Positions 57,634-64,000 of a stretch of 64,000 nt of DNA are shown piece by piece. Source of the stretch: Stappia sp. TSB10P1A. Lineage in GTDB: Bacteria; Pseudomonadota; Alphaproteobacteria; Rhizobiales; Stappiaceae. The stretch is from assembly GCF_900185725.1 (NCBI RefSeq), contig NZ_FYAU01000013.1:62001-126000 (forward strand), given 5' to 3'. The stretch's first letter is position 1; the number at the start of each line of letters is the position of its first letter. The position numbers and the translations under genes were made by a program. Under the pieces are notes generated by a model, which made no database searches, was not told the DNA's origin, and was given only the letters and a program-made list of their open reading frames with translations.

Positions 57634-57879
57634 TCAGGCGGCTTCAGGCGTCCAGATGCAGTCGGCCGGGTCCGCCTGATGGACGTCAAGCGCCGGATTG
57701 TAGCGGTAGAGCGTCGAGCAATAGGGGCAGATGATCTCGTTGTCGTCGCCCATGTCCAGGAAGACGTGCGGGTGGTCGAAGGGCGGGCGGGCGCCCACGC
57801 ACTGGAACTCCTTCGCGCCGATCTCGATCGACTCCAGGCCGCGATCATTCTGGAAATGGGGGATTACAGCATGCGCCAT
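57634..57879 (-). CDS. zf-CHCC zinc-finger protein, NDUFS6-like
   Basis: 81 residues. The signature is IEIGAKEFQCVG, then RPPFDHPHVFLDMGDDNEIICPYCSTLYRYN, giving a Cys-His-Cys-Cys zinc site. In alphaproteobacteria this family is the homologue of mitochondrial complex I subunit NDUFS6, an accessory subunit also found in Paracoccus complex I. ATG 57888 is a possible alternative start. It lies 24 bases upstream of the FAD monooxygenase gene. Assignment by pattern is strong. Confidence 0.88.
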   Translation of the reverse strand: MAHAVIPHFQNDRGLESIEIGAKEFQCVGARPPFDHPHVFLDMGDDNEIICPYCSTLYRYNPALDVHQADPADCIWTPEAA

Positions 57880-58109
57880 CGCATCCATCCGTCGTTCAGC
57901 AGGGTCTGCAGAATTTGGCGGACCATACGCAGGAAGGAGCTGTTTGAACAGGGGGAAGTGGCGGTTTGGCCACATCTGCGGCAACAGGTGGCAGGCGGGG
58001 TGGCGGCGCTCATGCGAGCCGCCATGCGGGCTGCGGGCTTTTCATCCGCACAGTCGCGCATTATCGTAAGGGTCATCTTTTTACGTTTACGTCAAGGTAA
58101 AGGCCCTCA

Positions 58110-58877
58110 ATGCCCCATTTCGATTCCGCCGGCCTGCGCATCGCCTATCTGGACGAGGGACGGGGGGAGCCGATCCTGCTCATCCACGGCTTTGCGTCCA
58201 ACAAGCACATGAACTGGGTCTATCCCGGTTGGGTGAAGCTGTTGACGGAAGCCGGTCGCCGGGTGATCGCCATCGACAATCGCGGCCATGGCGAGAGCGA
58301 CGGCAGCCATGATCCGGAAGATTATGGCGCCCCGACAATGGCGGAGGATGCAAGGCGTCTGCTCGATCACCTGGGCATCGAGCGGACCGACGTGATGGGC
58401 TATTCGATGGGCGCGCGGATCTCCGCCTTCCTGACGCTCGACCATCCGCAACGGGTGCGCAGCGCCGTCTTCGGAGGGCTTGGCTATGGCATGATCACCG
58501 GTGTTGGCGATCCCGAACCGATTGCCGCCGGGCTGGAAGCGGCAAAGCTCTCCGACGTCACCGACCGGGCGGCCCGCGCCTTCCGCGCCTTTGCCGAGCA
58601 GACCAATTCCGATCGGTTGGCGCTTGCCGCCTGCATGCGGTCCTCGCGGCAGAAGATCAGCGAGGAGCAGGTCTCGCGGATCACCCAGCCGGTGCTGGTT
58701 GCGGTCGGCACGAAGGACGAGATCGCCGGCTCGCCGGAGAGGCTTGCCCGACTGATGCCGCGCGCGAAGGTGCTGGAGATCCCCGGCCGCGACCACATGG
58801 TCGCCGTAGGCGACAAGGTCTACAAGGCCGGCGTCACCGGTTTCCTGGAGAGCCTGGCGCGGGAGGGGATCGCGTGA
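58110..58877 (+). CDS. Alpha/beta hydrolase 1
   Basis: 255 residues. HGFASNKHMNW is the oxyanion strand, the nucleophile elbow is GYSMGA (Ser at about 98), DNRGHGESDG precedes it, and GRDHMVAVGD supplies the catalytic His. The substrate is unknown; esterase, lactonase or thioesterase are all possible. The stop overlaps the GTG of the next hydrolase (GTGA at 58874-58877), so the two are coupled. Confidence 0.9.
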   Translation: MPHFDSAGLRIAYLDEGRGEPILLIHGFASNKHMNWVYPGWVKLLTEAGRRVIAIDNRGHGESDGSHDPEDYGAPTMAEDARRLLDHLGIERTDVMGYSMGARISAFLTLDHPQRVRSAVFGGLGYGMITGVGDPEPIAAGLEAAKLSDVTDRAARAFRAFAEQTNSDRLALAACMRSSRQKISEEQVSRITQPVLVAVGTKDEIAGSPERLARLMPRAKVLEIPGRDHMVAVGDKVYKAGVTGFLESLAREGIA

Positions 58878-59758
58878 ACGCCAGGACCCTCACTCTGACA
58901 GGAGCTGACGGCAACGATCTCGTTGCCGACGTCCACGGCGCGGGCAGCCGCTCCGTGCTGCTGCTGCATGGCGGCGGCCAGACACGCCATGCCTGGGAGG
59001 CAACAGGCGCACGGCTCGCGGCGCGCGGGCTGTCGGCATGGTGTCTCGACCAACGCGGCCATGGCGGCAGCGACTGGATCGCGAGCGGTGCTTACGAGTT
59101 TCGGGATTTCGCCCGCGACGTGGTGGCGGTGTCAGACCAGATCGCCGGACGCTCGGGCGTGCGGCCCGTTGGCATTGGCGCCTCGCTTGGCGGCATTGCC
59201 AGTCTTCTGGCCGAAGGGCAGTTGCGGCCCGGTACGCTGTCGGCGCTGGTGCTTGTCGACGTGACGCCGCGTATGGATCCCGCCGGGGTGAACAAGGTCA
59301 TCTCCTTCATGGCAGACAGGGCCGAGGCCGGGTTTGCCACTGTGGAGGAGGCGGCCGACGCGATCGCCCGCTACCTGCCCCATCGCAAGCGTCCCGAGCG
59401 GCTCGACGGGCTCGCCAAGAACCTGCGCCTGCATGACGACGGCCGCTACCGCTGGCATTGGGACCCGCGCTTCCTCGGGCACCGGCGCGGCCGGCCGCTC
59501 GATCCCAGCGACGGCATCGAGGAGAGGGTCGAGGGCGAGTTGGTGCGGGCCGCGCAATCGCTCAAGGTGCCGGTGCTGCTGGTGCGCGGCGCGCGCTCCG
59601 AACTGGTGACCCAGAGCCATGTCGACGAGTTCCTGACCCTGGTGCCGCATGCCGAGTATGCGGATGTGGCGGATGCCGGCCACATGGTCGCCGGCGACCG
59701 CAACGACGCCTTTGCCGGCGCGGTGGTGACGTTTCTCGAGCGGCTCAAGGCCGCCTGA
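58874..59758 (+). CDS. Alpha/beta hydrolase 2
   Basis: 294 residues. LLLHGGGQTRHAWE is the oxyanion region, LDQRGHGGSDW follows, the nucleophile elbow is GASLGGI (Ser at about 99), and DAGHMVAGDRND provides the His. It is a paralogue-type neighbour of hydrolase 1 and shares its operon by GTGA overlap. PRMDPAGVNKVISFM marks a lid region common in peroxidase-like or epoxide-type members, but the activity is unknown. Confidence 0.9.
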   Translation: MNARTLTLTGADGNDLVADVHGAGSRSVLLLHGGGQTRHAWEATGARLAARGLSAWCLDQRGHGGSDWIASGAYEFRDFARDVVAVSDQIAGRSGVRPVGIGASLGGIASLLAEGQLRPGTLSALVLVDVTPRMDPAGVNKVISFMADRAEAGFATVEEAADAIARYLPHRKRPERLDGLAKNLRLHDDGRYRWHWDPRFLGHRRGRPLDPSDGIEERVEGELVRAAQSLKVPVLLVRGARSELVTQSHVDEFLTLVPHAEYADVADAGHMVAGDRNDAFAGAVVTFLERLKAA

Positions 59759-60342
59759 ACGGCACGTCTTGCCGGCTTGCGGCGTGTTTTCAGAACCGCT
59801 GATCATGTGGTGCCAGCAAGGCCTTCCGCCTTGGCTCGCAGCGCGCATGGACCCCGCTCCCGGGTGGCCGGACCCGTTTTCACACCACTTTTCGGCGAGA
59901 GCTGCGCGCTCGCGGCTACATGATGGTGTTCATTTTTCAGATAGATAAATCAATTTCTTATATGGTTAACTGATAGTTAATGTGGAACTGCGCGCGCAGT
60001 AATGCATTAGGTGAAGACCTTGCTTCAAGCCTCTGTTTATGTGGGGTATTTTTCTGGAATTTAAAGTGGTGCATCAACCTGTGCTCAGGATCTGATTCAG
60101 GATCCTCACAGACAGAATCAACACGGTGCGGGCGTCAGGGAATCATTCCCGATTCCCAGCGTCAAGAGCACACCTCGGCATGTCCGCATCGGCGTTGTCC
60201 TGACCGATGCCATACATTCGACGCTGCAAGGAGTCGGTTAACAAAATGACTCCACGTCAGCCGCCTGCCGCGATCGGCCTGCCATCACCGATAGGGGCGG
60301 GGCCGGCTTGCCGCGAGCAGCGACAGGTATCGTCGAGCGAGG
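59759..60342. other. 584-base AT-rich non-coding stretch
   Basis: The gap between convergent hydrolase 2 and the enoyl-CoA hydratase-like gene. Its middle (about 59930-60100) is far richer in A and T than the rest of the window, including TTTCTTATATGGTTAACTGA. It holds a TTAA-N7-TTAA box (59966-59980) and a GGGAATC/GATTCCC hairpin (60138-60157). The only open frame (59980-60249) has no start signal or protein-like character. It may be a remnant or an unannotated RNA. Confidence 0.5.
59966..59980 (-). promoter_or_regulatory. CtrA-type box in AT-rich non-coding stretch
   Basis: TTAACTGATAGTTAA is TTAA-N7-TTAA; read on the reverse strand with its flank it is TTAA-CTATCAG-TTAACC, an exact full site. 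No protein-coding gene follows within 250 bases in either direction. Confidence 0.45.
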
Positions 60343-61152
60343 TTAACTGCCGGTGAAGTCGGGGGCGCGTTTTTCCATGAAGGCTGTGCGGCCCTCGGCG
60401 AAATCGCGGCTGTCGAAACAGGCGTCGGCAAGGGTCTGGCAGGCGTCGCGATCTTCTGCCGACAGGCGGGCGGTGAGGGCATCGATGCCGGCCTTGGCGG
60501 CGCGCAGGGTGAGAGGTGCGCCGCTGGCGATCTCGCCGGCAAGACGCCTGGTCTCCGTCTCCAGCGTTTCCGGCGCGGCGACAAGATCGAGAAAGCCGAA
60601 GCGTTCGGCCTCGGCCGTGCCGATGCGCCGGGCCGTGAAGAAGAGCAGTTTGGCGCGCGCCGGTCCGATGAGGCGCACGACGTCGGCAATCGCGGTCGGA
60701 GGATATCCGACGCCCAGACGGGCGGCCGGGATGCCGAAACTGGAGCCATCCGCGGCGATGCGCAGGTCACAGGCTGCCGCAAGTCCGAAGCCGCCACCGA
60801 GGCAGAAGCCGCGGATCATCGCGAGGGTCGGCAAGGCCGCGTTGCGCAACGCGTCGAACGCCTCAGCGTTGGAGACCTCATAGGCGCGTGCGGAGGCGGC
60901 ATCCTTGCGCAACGTGGCGAACTCGGAAATGTCGGCGCCGGCGATAAAGGTCTCGTTGCCAGCTCCGCGCAGGACGATGACGCGCACGCGCGGGTCGCTC
61001 GAAAGCTCCGCCACCGCCTGGGGAATCGCCTGCCACATGGCGAGCGTAAGGGCGTTGCGCCGGGCGAGGTTGTCGACCTCCAGCCAGCCGATGCGATCCT
61101 CGATCCGGGTGGTGATACGGGCGGGGCGGGTGTCGGTCGAGATGTCGGTCAT
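60343..61152 (-). CDS. Enoyl-CoA hydratase/isomerase-family protein with altered active site
   Basis: 269 residues, crotonase fold. The CoA-thioester oxyanion elements AGADISEF (71-78) and GFCLGGGFGLAAACDL (115-130) are present, but the two catalytic glutamates of hydratases are replaced (Gly123 in GGGFGL, Ala143 in FGIPAARLG). It is therefore unlikely to be a normal hydratase and may be an isomerase, hydrolase or decarboxylase of the superfamily. It is divergent from cysE. Confidence 0.85.
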   Translation of the reverse strand: MTDISTDTRPARITTRIEDRIGWLEVDNLARRNALTLAMWQAIPQAVAELSSDPRVRVIVLRGAGNETFIAGADISEFATLRKDAASARAYEVSNAEAFDALRNAALPTLAMIRGFCLGGGFGLAAACDLRIAADGSSFGIPAARLGVGYPPTAIADVVRLIGPARAKLLFFTARRIGTAEAERFGFLDLVAAPETLETETRRLAGEIASGAPLTLRAAKAGIDALTARLSAEDRDACQTLADACFDSRDFAEGRTAFMEKRAPDFTGS

Positions 61153-61399
61153 ATCGGACTCCAGCAGGATGCGGCAGGGCTGCGGGCATATTGCAATCTC
61201 CAGCGACCCAGTCCATTCGCGCCGGGCGGAAAATCGATCGGATGGGCCCGTTCGGGGCAGGGGGCGACGCGAAATGGCCGCGACGGCGGCCTTGACCTAT
61301 GGCCTTGCCTGCATACATCGCGGTAAGATGGCACCCACGACCTATGCTTGAAAGGGGGCCGCCCTGCCCGCGTGGCGGAGGCTCCGTAAGGAGGCGAGC

Positions 61400-62233
61400 A
61401 TGCCGCAGATCAATCCCCTTGCCGAGGCGCCGACCCTGTCGCGCCACGACCCCGTCTGGAGCCAGTTACGCGAGGAGGCCGAGGCGATGGTGCGTTGCGA
61501 GCCGGCGCTCGCGTCCTTCGCCTACGAGACCGTGCTCAACCACGACCGACTGGAGGAGGCTGTCGTGCACCGGCTGGCCGACCGGCTGGGCCATGTGGTG
61601 GTTTCCCCCTCGCTGATCCGACAGACCTATCTGGAGGCGCTGCAGGATTCGCGTGCGCTTGCGGAAGCCTTTCGGGTCGACCTCGTCGCCGTGTATGACC
61701 GCGATCCGGCCTGCACCCGGCTGCTGGAGCCGCTGCTCTATTTCAAGGGTTTCCACGCGCTGCAGACGCATCGGCTGGCGAACTGGCTGTGGAAGCGCGG
61801 GCGCAAGGACTTTGCGCTGTATCTGCAGAGCCGGTGCTCGGAAGCCTTCCAGGTGGACATCCATCCGGCGGTGCCGGTCGGCGTCGGCGTGTTCGTCGAC
61901 CATGCCACCGGCATCGTCGTCGGTGCCACGGCGCAGATCGGCGACAATGTCTCGATCCTGCAGAACGTGACGCTGGGCGGCACGGGCAAGGAAGAGGGCG
62001 ATCGCCACCCGAAGATCCGCAACGGCGTGCTGCTGGGCGCTGGCGCCAAGGTGCTCGGCAATATCGAGATCGGCCACTGCTCAAAGGTCGCCTCTGGGTC
62101 GGTCGTGCTGACGGATGTGCCGCCGAACTCCACCGTTGCCGGCGTGCCGGCCCGGGTGGTCGGCGCGGCGGGCTGTGCCGAGCCGTCGCGGACGATGGAT
62201 CAGTTGCTTTCGGCGGACAGCGACAGGGGCTGA
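61400..62233 (+). CDS. cysE: Serine O-acetyltransferase
   Basis: 277 residues. The first step of cysteine synthesis, making O-acetylserine from serine and acetyl-CoA. The N-terminal helical SATase domain (about 15-110, VWSQLREEAEAMV) precedes the left-handed beta-helix with DIHPAVPVGVGVFVDHATGIVVG (catalytic His168) and NVTLGGTGKEEGDRHPKI (His203). The C-terminus ends DQLLSADSDRG rather than the usual terminal Ile, so interaction with cysteine synthase through an Ile tail is not expected. A terminator follows. Confidence 0.94.
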   Translation: MPQINPLAEAPTLSRHDPVWSQLREEAEAMVRCEPALASFAYETVLNHDRLEEAVVHRLADRLGHVVVSPSLIRQTYLEALQDSRALAEAFRVDLVAVYDRDPACTRLLEPLLYFKGFHALQTHRLANWLWKRGRKDFALYLQSRCSEAFQVDIHPAVPVGVGVFVDHATGIVVGATAQIGDNVSILQNVTLGGTGKEEGDRHPKIRNGVLLGAGAKVLGNIEIGHCSKVASGSVVLTDVPPNSTVAGVPARVVGAAGCAEPSRTMDQLLSADSDRG

Positions 62234-62262
62234 TCGGGCTGACGACCTGGTATCAATATGAG

Positions 62263-62301
62263 GCGCGCAGTTCCCCGTCTGGGGGAAAGGCGCGCTTTTT
62301 T
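62263..62301 (+). terminator. Intrinsic terminator after cysE
   Basis: GCGCGC (62263-62268) and TTCCCC (62271-62276) pair with GGGGAA (62282-62287) and GCGCGC (62290-62295) around loop GTCTG, with AG bulges on both sides, then TTTTTT to 62301. Confidence 0.88.
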
Positions 62302-62405
62302 CTTGGTTCACGCGGCCGAATGTGTAGGTTCGGGGCCAATCCGGCATTGCCGGCAACTCATGGGGCCGCCAGGGAAAGAGCCGTGGCCTTTGAAAGGAGC
62401 CTTTC

Positions 62406-62621
62406 GTGAAGCCAGACGAGATCCGCAAGCTCGAAGCCTATTTGCAGAAGAAGTTCGAGCTTCCGAAGCTTGTTGTCCGGGCGCGGCCGAAGAAGGACGA
62501 TTCCGCCGAAGTCTATATCGGTGAGGAGTTCATCGGCGTGATCTATCGCGACGATGACGACGACGACTTGAGCTGGAACTTCCAGATGGCGATCCTGTCC
62601 TACGACCTCGACGAGGCCTGA
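62406..62621 (+). CDS. DUF3126 family protein
   Basis: 71 residues from a GTG start preceded by AAAGGAG at 62391-62397. The pattern is EIRKLEAYLQKKFELPKLVVRARPKKDDSAEVYIGEEFIG-like (segments EIRKLEAYLQKKF and EVYIGEEFIGVIYRDDDDDD), ending SYDLDEA. DUF3126 is a small soluble alphaproteobacterial family of unknown function. It usually lies just downstream of cysE, as here, so a role linked to cysteine synthesis is possible but only by association. Confidence 0.9.
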   Translation: MKPDEIRKLEAYLQKKFELPKLVVRARPKKDDSAEVYIGEEFIGVIYRDDDDDDLSWNFQMAILSYDLDEA

Positions 62622-62660
62622 GCCGCCAGCGCTTCAGGGGGACCGGAAGGACGGAAACCA

Positions 62661-62694
62661 AAACGGGCGGACCGCAGGGCGGGCGCCCGTTTTT
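62661..62694 (+). terminator. Intrinsic terminator after DUF3126
   Basis: AAACGGGCG (62661-62669) pairs with CGCCCGTTT (62684-62692), a 9-bp perfect stem with a 14-base loop, followed by TT. It lies between the convergent DUF3126 gene and the hypothetical gene at 62736. Confidence 0.85.
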
Positions 62695-62735
62695 CGTTTC
62701 GCGGTTCCCGTCACGAGTGCGACCGCGAAGTGCGG

Positions 62736-63461
62736 TCAGGAGGCCGGTTGCGGCGCGAAACGGGCAACCAGTGCGGCGACGCCGTCATCGAGGCTCTGCC
62801 AGTGCTCCAACTGCCATTGGCGGAAGCGATAGGTGGCGAACAGGCCATGGCCGAGGCGGATGCTGCGCTCGCAGCTCGCGGCAAGCGTCTTGTCGCGCGG
62901 CGTGAAGCAGCGGGCTGCGAACAGCCGTCCGTCTTGCGAGCGGTGAGCCACGAAGTCCGTGCCGCTTGCCGCATCACCGGGCAAGGGTAGCAGCGCAAGG
63001 CCTGCAGGGCCCGGCAGAGGATCGCCCGAGGCAAGCGAAAGCCAGACATGGGTGAGCCGCTCGCTCGTGTCCATGATGTCGGCGGTGGCAAGCGGCTCCA
63101 GCGAGACGAGCATGACGGCGGACGTATCGCTGGGATCGGCAAAGGCGCGGGCGTTGAACTCGCTGTAGCCGTCCATGGACGGCCACAGGACTGCAAGGCT
63201 CAGCCGGTCGACGGAGCCGCCGGCAATGCGCTCCTCGACCCGCCGCATCATGTTGGCCGGCACCTTGAGCTGCACATCGCCGAGACTTATGGCGACACGC
63301 TCGCGGCTGTCGCTCCAGCCGGTGGGGCCGCGCGTGTAGTTCAGCCAGCTTCCGACCGTGTGGGCGAGCAGAGCGGTGCCGGCAAGCGCCAGCGCAACGA
63401 CCATCGATGTGAAATGGCGGGCCTCAACCCCCGTTCCGCCGGGAAGCGTCAACGGCATCAT
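62736..63461 (-). CDS. Hypothetical membrane-anchored protein
   Basis: 241 residues from an ATG ATG pair at 63461, with AGGAG about 10 bases upstream. One membrane helix (about residues 17-38, TSMVVALALAGTALLAHTVG) is followed by a soluble, probably periplasmic domain containing VQLKVPANMMRR and CFTPRDKTLAASCERSIRLGHGLFATYRF. The two cysteines near residues 182 and 194 could form a disulfide. I do not recognise the family. It is divergent from the partial gene at 63702. Confidence 0.75.
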   Translation of the reverse strand: MMPLTLPGGTGVEARHFTSMVVALALAGTALLAHTVGSWLNYTRGPTGWSDSRERVAISLGDVQLKVPANMMRRVEERIAGGSVDRLSLAVLWPSMDGYSEFNARAFADPSDTSAVMLVSLEPLATADIMDTSERLTHVWLSLASGDPLPGPAGLALLPLPGDAASGTDFVAHRSQDGRLFAARCFTPRDKTLAASCERSIRLGHGLFATYRFRQWQLEHWQSLDDGVAALVARFAPQPAS

Positions 63462-63679
63462 CCGAGCGCTCCTGTTGCAGGCCGCGACGGCAACCCCGGC
63501 CACGGCAGGTGACCCAGCAGATTGTCCCGATCCGGGACGGGTGTCCCGATCTGCTCCGGGACGCGGGGCACTCCGTTCGCCATCTTTATGGTTACCAGTT
63601 CGTTAATGGACCCGTGGAAACGGCATGCTAATTGCTGGTGCGAGACGTGAGTTTCCTATTAAGGTTCCCAGAGAATTGG

Positions 63680-63695
63680 TTAACGAGGGGTTAAC
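63680..63695 (+). promoter_or_regulatory. CtrA-type box overlapping the start region of the partial gene
   Basis: TTAACGAGGGGTTAAC is TTAA-N7-TTAAC and ends 6 bases before the ATG at 63702. The GAGGGG inside its spacer is also the likely ribosome-binding site, so bound protein would block or start transcription at the gene itself. Confidence 0.5.
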
Positions 63696-63701
63696 GGCAC
63701 C

Positions 63702-64000
63702 ATGAGTGAACTGGCGCTGGCGGTCTATCTGGGCTGCGCGGGCTTTGTCATCTCCGGAATCATCGGCAGTTTCTATCAGCTTGTGACCGGAGAGCCCCTT
63801 CGTTTCGCCATATCGGTCGAAACCTGGATCAAGGGCGTCCTGTCCTGTCTGCTGTGTGTTTTCGCAGGCCCCTTCATCATCATGCGCAACGCGATTCGCG
63901 GCCGGCGGGTCGAACAAAGGCCGCTCGGCTGGCTTGTTGCCTCCTCGACGATCGCCGGGATGTGGAGCCTTTGCTCCGGCATCATGGTGGTGCATGTCGC
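63702..64000 (+). CDS. Small polytopic membrane protein, DUF6949-like (3' end outside window)
   Basis: 99 complete codons to the window edge. Three hydrophobic segments (about 5-26, 42-63 and 77-98) and the start MSELALAVYLGCAGFVISGI. I suspect the family annotated DUF6949 in Hyphomicrobiales, but that is recall, not a search. The function is unknown. It is preceded by a CtrA-type box, and the whole 240-base gap to the divergent gene has other TTAA motifs (63603, 63660). Confidence 0.65.
   Translation, partial: MSELALAVYLGCAGFVISGIIGSFYQLVTGEPLRFAISVETWIKGVLSCLLCVFAGPFIIMRNAIRGRRVEQRPLGWLVASSTIAGMWSLCSGIMVVHV

Noticed and set aside
59980-60249. An 89-codon plus-strand frame in the AT-rich gap
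   Set aside because: No ribosome site, cysteine-rich and without helix or strand pattern, and no family resemblance. Kept as non-coding.

Overview
The window is a 64 kb piece of a GC-rich alphaproteobacterial chromosome. Markers for this are usg, DUF2007, DUF3126, the zf-CHCC (NDUFS6-like) protein, DUF6867 beside a liv operon, a CoxD/CoxE pair, TTAA-N7-TTAA(C) CtrA-type boxes and frequent GTG starts with ATGA/GTGA overlaps. The gene set fits Hyphomicrobiales (Rhizobiales), perhaps a Stappia/Pannonibacter-like marine or soil member; the genus is inference. No rRNA, CRISPR array, insertion sequence, integrase or phage gene was seen. There is one tRNA, Leu(TAA), at 51.8 kb.

Region by region: 0-6.4 kb holds the end of a LysR regulator and a complete branched-chain (HAAT-type) amino-acid ABC transporter, livH-livM-livG-livF, a small DUF6867 membrane protein and the periplasmic binding protein, closed by a strong terminator. 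6.6-11.4 kb holds an L,D-transpeptidase, an lrgAB pair, a MoxR/CoxE pair and usg with an upstream CtrA-type box. 11.5-18 kb is housekeeping: a TrmN6-like methyltransferase, DUF2007, polyprenyl diphosphate synthase (ispB), purU, ispE and a large TPR protein. 18.2-27.4 kb is central carbon and acyl-CoA metabolism: ppdK, meaB, a CHASE4-GGDEF-EAL protein, a MaoC/phosphotransacylase fusion coupled to ackA, and a phasin.

The most interesting region is 27.6-49.8 kb, a catabolic island for amides. A long minus-strand unit runs from an oligopeptide-type ABC transporter (SBP, two permeases, two ATPases) through an AbrB/PF05145 membrane protein, three amidase-signature amidases and an AtzG/GatC-like 65-aa protein, into a GntR-FCD regulator and an EamA exporter. 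A divergent plus-strand unit carries a second AtzG/GatC-like protein, a fourth amidase and a second EamA transporter. A third unit encodes a nitrilase-family amidohydrolase, an RraA-like protein and a TRAP transporter (dctPQM), preceded by a LysR regulator. A 12-bp element, ATTGAATACAAT, occurs identically before two of these units and imperfectly before others. It is a candidate GntR operator tying the island together.

49.9-64 kb returns to core genes: radC, map, tRNA-Leu, trkH, sfsA, a lipoprotein L,D-transpeptidase, gpt, a MoaB/CinA-like protein, an FAD monooxygenase, the zf-CHCC protein, two coupled alpha/beta hydrolases, an unusual AT-rich non-coding stretch (59.8-60.3 kb), an enoyl-CoA hydratase-like protein lacking both catalytic glutamates, cysE, DUF3126 and two unassigned membrane-associated proteins. 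The last of these is cut by the window end and has a CtrA-type box against its start codon.

All assignments come from reading translated motifs and context. No similarity search was run.
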